Assembly (NCBI GenBank): GCA_009602725.1
Contig: WELB01000003.1
Span: 1,014,784 to 1,078,546, forward strand
Source of the DNA: Spirogloea muscicola
Taxonomy: Eukaryota > Streptophyta > Zygnematophyceae > Spirogloeales > Spirogloeaceae
Length of the DNA: 63,763 bases
Direction: 5' to 3'
Position numbers and translations under genes: made by a program. Below, one piece after another: positions 61,077 to 63,763 of the stretch (its first letter is position 1; every line of letters starts with the position of its first letter). The notes beneath the pieces were generated by a model, which was not told the origin of the DNA, ran no database searches, and saw nothing but the letters and a program-made list of their open reading frames with translations.

Positions 61077-61190
61077 ATTTGGGGTGCCTGGCTCCATCAC
61101 AATGTGTCTTTTGTACTTGCTCACAAGTGAATGATTTGGGGTGCTTGGCTCCATCACAATGTGTCTTTTGTACTTGCTCACAAGTGAATT
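61077..61190. repeat. 57-bp tandem duplication inside the pogo-like element
   Basis: The 57 bases from 61077 (ATTTGGGGTGCCTGGCTCCA) are repeated from 61134 with one or two differences, such as GTGCCTGG to GTGCTTGG. Confidence 0.88.
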
Positions 61191-61529
61191 GCCATCTCGA
61201 TTGCCGTGTTTCTCGAGCGGCTTCCCCTCCTTCGCCCCCATGGCCACCTTGAGAGTGGTTGCCACCATTGCCTGCGTTCGGGTGTCTCTTTGTGGTAGAA
61301 GTGGATGCCCATGTGGGCGGTTGTGGTGCCAAGAGAATGATGCTTGCAACCACGTTGCCACCTGAGCTTTGCTCATTCGCCATTTTTCAATATAATCTTG
61401 TATGTTGCTGATTGTCACGGTAAAGGCACATTTGGAGGCAATAGTGCCTCTACAACGACACAAGAACACCTCGATATAGTCAGACATTTTCGCCAAACCG
61501 GCCGACGTGCCTATAACGAGGTATGACTG

Positions 61530-63662
61530 TATGGACAATCAGCGCTTCCTCGCTGATATGCCCTTAGCTGACCATACAGCTTCTTCTGAGCTCGTCACAA
61601 TTGGTGCCGGGGTTGGGGGTTAGGGGGCGCTTCAGATGAAAGAACAGTGACTTTGATGGCTGTGAGAGGCCAGCCCACGAAGGTATGGACCAGGTTACGA
61701 AATGACCAGAAGGCGCAAATCACGAAATTACTTCCTTCAAACAGGAGCGCAGTGCGCATGAAATGAAAGGGTGGCCAATTTCAATCCAATAGAGTCTGGC
61801 AGAAATTAGTGCCAAGTTGGGGCTACATGAAGCATTATGCTAAGGTGGCTAAGGCAAACAGTGTGACATTTGTCCCCACGTGTGAGCACATAAGAGATGC
61901 GACAAGCTAACTGGGGGAGCCGGAGCGCTTCAAGGTGGACGCATACGGGCGGCATCATTGACTTTCGGTTACTAGGAGGAGGCACCTCCCTTTTTGTTTT
62001 GACCCGTGGTTACTGAGCGGGTCAATCTTCTGTAGGTGATGTTCGTCTCTAGATGTGCTTGCCTTTGTCCATTCTTTCCGGGCTGACTTTGCTGGCCCCC
62101 TTGCTGGCCCCCATCCCTCCTGCTATGGATGCTGCCTCACTCCTCCTCTAGCAGCTCCAGCAGGACAGGATGTCAAGGCCCCAATCGTGGCACTTCCAGC
62201 CCTCTTCTCCCCCCCACCCCTCCATTCCTCCTGGCACAGCTGCTGCCTCACTCCACTAGCAGCTCCAGTAGCTGCTAGATGCTAGCTGCTACGTCATAAG
62301 ATGTGCTTACCTCTGTACTTGGCCATACTGGCCTTCGATTGTTTCAAATACACGAAATTTCCTTTTTGGGCAGTGCAGAACAAAGGAAGATGCAGCACTA
62401 CTCCGACTACCCTCGATGCGACCAGCTCCTGCCAGCGGCAATCGACATCTATGGCTGTCTGGGTCCTCGATTTCACACCCTCCTCCAAAACATTGCCAAT
62501 CTAGGCTACACACGACGTGCAGATGTGTTTCCGGCTGAAAGGGGCTTGCCAGCTGCATATTTGTCGTTCTTGCGACATCGAGTTTCGGCCTGTTTGCAGC
62601 GAGCTCAGGCTAATGCCTTGCATCAGAAAGCTGGGCGAGCTCTAGTTGGTGACAGAAGGGGCTTCGTACCTGACATCTAGTATTCATGCATCGGTTAGTG
62701 AACCTTCATGTTTTGACCCGTGGATTTTGAGCGGGTCAATCTGCTGTAGGTTATGTAGATATTCAGATGTGCTTGCTTGCCTTTGTACTTGGCCATTGGC
62801 CTATGTTTGTTTCAAATACACGAAATTTTCTTTTTCTTTTTCTATGGGCGAGCACTTTCTTTTGTACTTGGCCATTTGGCCTTTTTGTTTCAAATACACG
62901 AAAATCCTTGGCGGTTGGACTTGGAAGTAAAGCGCAGGAAGAGAAGGAAGGCGCGGGAAGCAAGAGGCCATATTTTTTTTATTTTTTTTTCCGGGCAGAA
63001 AGGGCTCGCCCATTGAGGATAGGGGCTGGACAAGCCAGCCCAAAAAAGAATGAACAAAGAACGAGAAGGGGGCCAGAGGAAGCCAGAGGAAGCGCTAAGA
63101 AACCAAAGAAAGAAAGCAGCTACAAATCACTCAGTAACCCCTGCTAAGCAGCCGCAAATCAGAGAGGCCATATTTGCCTCTTGCTTGCGCAGAGGAATCT
63201 CCCTCCCCTCAGCTCATCAAGAAAGAAAGGGCTCGCCCATAGAGAAGAAGGCTCGCCCATAGAGAAGAGGGGCTGGCAAAGCCAGCCCAAAAAAAAGAAT
63301 GGACAATGTCCAAAACCAAAGAAAGAGATGCCAAAGAAGGACTACTCATCTGACTTACCGATTGCTGTCACGGGGCTACTGATGAATAAGAAGAAGATTT
63401 GATGAATAAGAGCGCCCTGTCTGCCTACCCGTGGCTTCGTAACGTGGTCACGAAGACCCTCTGTACTGAATCTGCTGAAGGTTATGTAGGTCTAGAGATG
63501 TGCTTGCCTTTGTACTTGGCTATTGGCCCTCGTTTGTTTCCAAACACACAAATGTGTCTGTTCGCACCTGGCTGGCTTTCACAGCCGCACTTCTAGTATC
63601 ACCAGCCGCGACAGTATAAATTAGTAATTCGAACTAGTTAACTAGCGCCCCCCCAGCTCCAG

Positions 63663-63700
<38 letters not shown>

Positions 63701-63763
63701 CGTGGAGCGCCGCCAGCGCTCCTGAGCGCCCCACGTCTGTCGCCAGCCCGCTGGCTGCGCGCC
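61530..63763. repeat. Dispersed-repeat tract (families A, B and hairpin C)
   Basis: Family B (GATGTGCTTGCCTTTGTAC ... GTTTCAAATACACGAA) occurs at about 62300-62360, 62765-62830, 62850-62905 and 63495-63560. Family A (GGGCTCGCCCATAGAG ... AGCCAGCCCAAAAAA) is at about 63000-63060 and 63222-63345. A short hairpin motif TTGACCCG...CGGGTCAA stands at 61999-62025 and 62713-62739, each time before a CTGTAGGT stretch and a B copy. This order suggests partial copies of one element of several hundred bases. No coding frame is recognised. The last 100 bases carry a (CGG)n run (about 63666-63699) after an acceptor-like CCCAG, possibly the start of a further gene. Confidence 0.6.

Larger units (their letters stand above)
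59343..61529. mobile_element. Pogo/Tigger-like (Tc1/mariner) transposon, internally deleted
   Basis: The ends CAGTCATACCTCGTTATAGG at 59343 and its exact reverse complement at the right form 23-bp perfect terminal inverted repeats, flanked by TA on both sides (59341-59342 and 61530-61531), so the palindrome is 25 bp with the target. The CAG.CATACCTCGTT start is that of Tigger/pogo elements. Subterminal CTCGATA-type motifs repeat inside the left end (about 59394 and 59449) and once near the right (61471). At 2187 bp it is long enough for most of a transposase, but only the C-terminal tail is readable. No DDE catalytic core or N-terminal helix-turn-helix domain was seen. Confidence 0.85.

Overview
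This is a nuclear window from an intron-rich eukaryote, most likely a green alga or another early-branching member of the green lineage. The lineage call rests on family content. It holds a plant-type PRC1 RING1 with a RAWUL end, a class II histone deacetylase fused to a RanBP2 zinc finger (HDA15 type), a plant-type CCHC zinc-knuckle protein, a plant-type LIM protein, a GT37 fucosyltransferase-like fragment, a one-exon-per-repeat LRR protein, and an algal-style single-lobe transferrin. Interstitial stretches resembling TTTAGGG telomere repeats fit. I cannot name the species. Genes are split into many short exons with GT-AG introns and a few apparent GC-AG introns, so every gene below was rebuilt by joining exons whose phases agree.

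Layout, left to right: RING1 (+, 5' end cut by the window edge, to 2650); single-lobe transferrin (-, 3822-6664); an accessory stretch of dispersed repeats, a minisatellite and a 561-bp terminal-inverted-repeat element carrying a piece of an mRNA-capping-type nucleotidyltransferase (about 6900-9500); DNAJC2/zuotin (-, 10387-15694) head to head with an incomplete LIM gene (+, 15816-16683, running into a one-base gap at 17086); a ten-knuckle CCHC protein (+, 17539-19142); a C1orf131/DUF4602 nucleolar protein (-, 19429-20281), whose 5' end faces the 983-base assembly gap at 20518-21500; Enhancer of polycomb (+, 21558-25672); an SLC30A9-type cation transporter (-, 26510 to about 29131 or beyond); lariat debranching enzyme DBR1 (+, to 33610); a secreted LRR plus Cys-rich-repeat protein (-, 35847 to about 41495); a GT37-like 5' fragment (-, 41992-42467) cut by a (GA)n tract and a gap; a 4.3-kb degenerate satellite array that changes strand twice (about 43010-47345); HDA15-like deacetylase (-, 50168-55242); GLYR1-type reductase (+, 56206-58731); a pogo/Tigger-like transposon with perfect TIRs (59343-61529); and a dispersed-repeat tract to the end.

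As a group the host genes are housekeeping: Polycomb, NuA4 and HDAC chromatin regulation, ribosome-associated folding, RNA processing, small-subunit biogenesis and metal handling. They do not form an operon-like system. The unusual material lies in the accessory tracts: the TIR element with a captured capping-enzyme motif block, the strand-switching satellite, the internally deleted pogo element, and hairpins next to assembly gaps.
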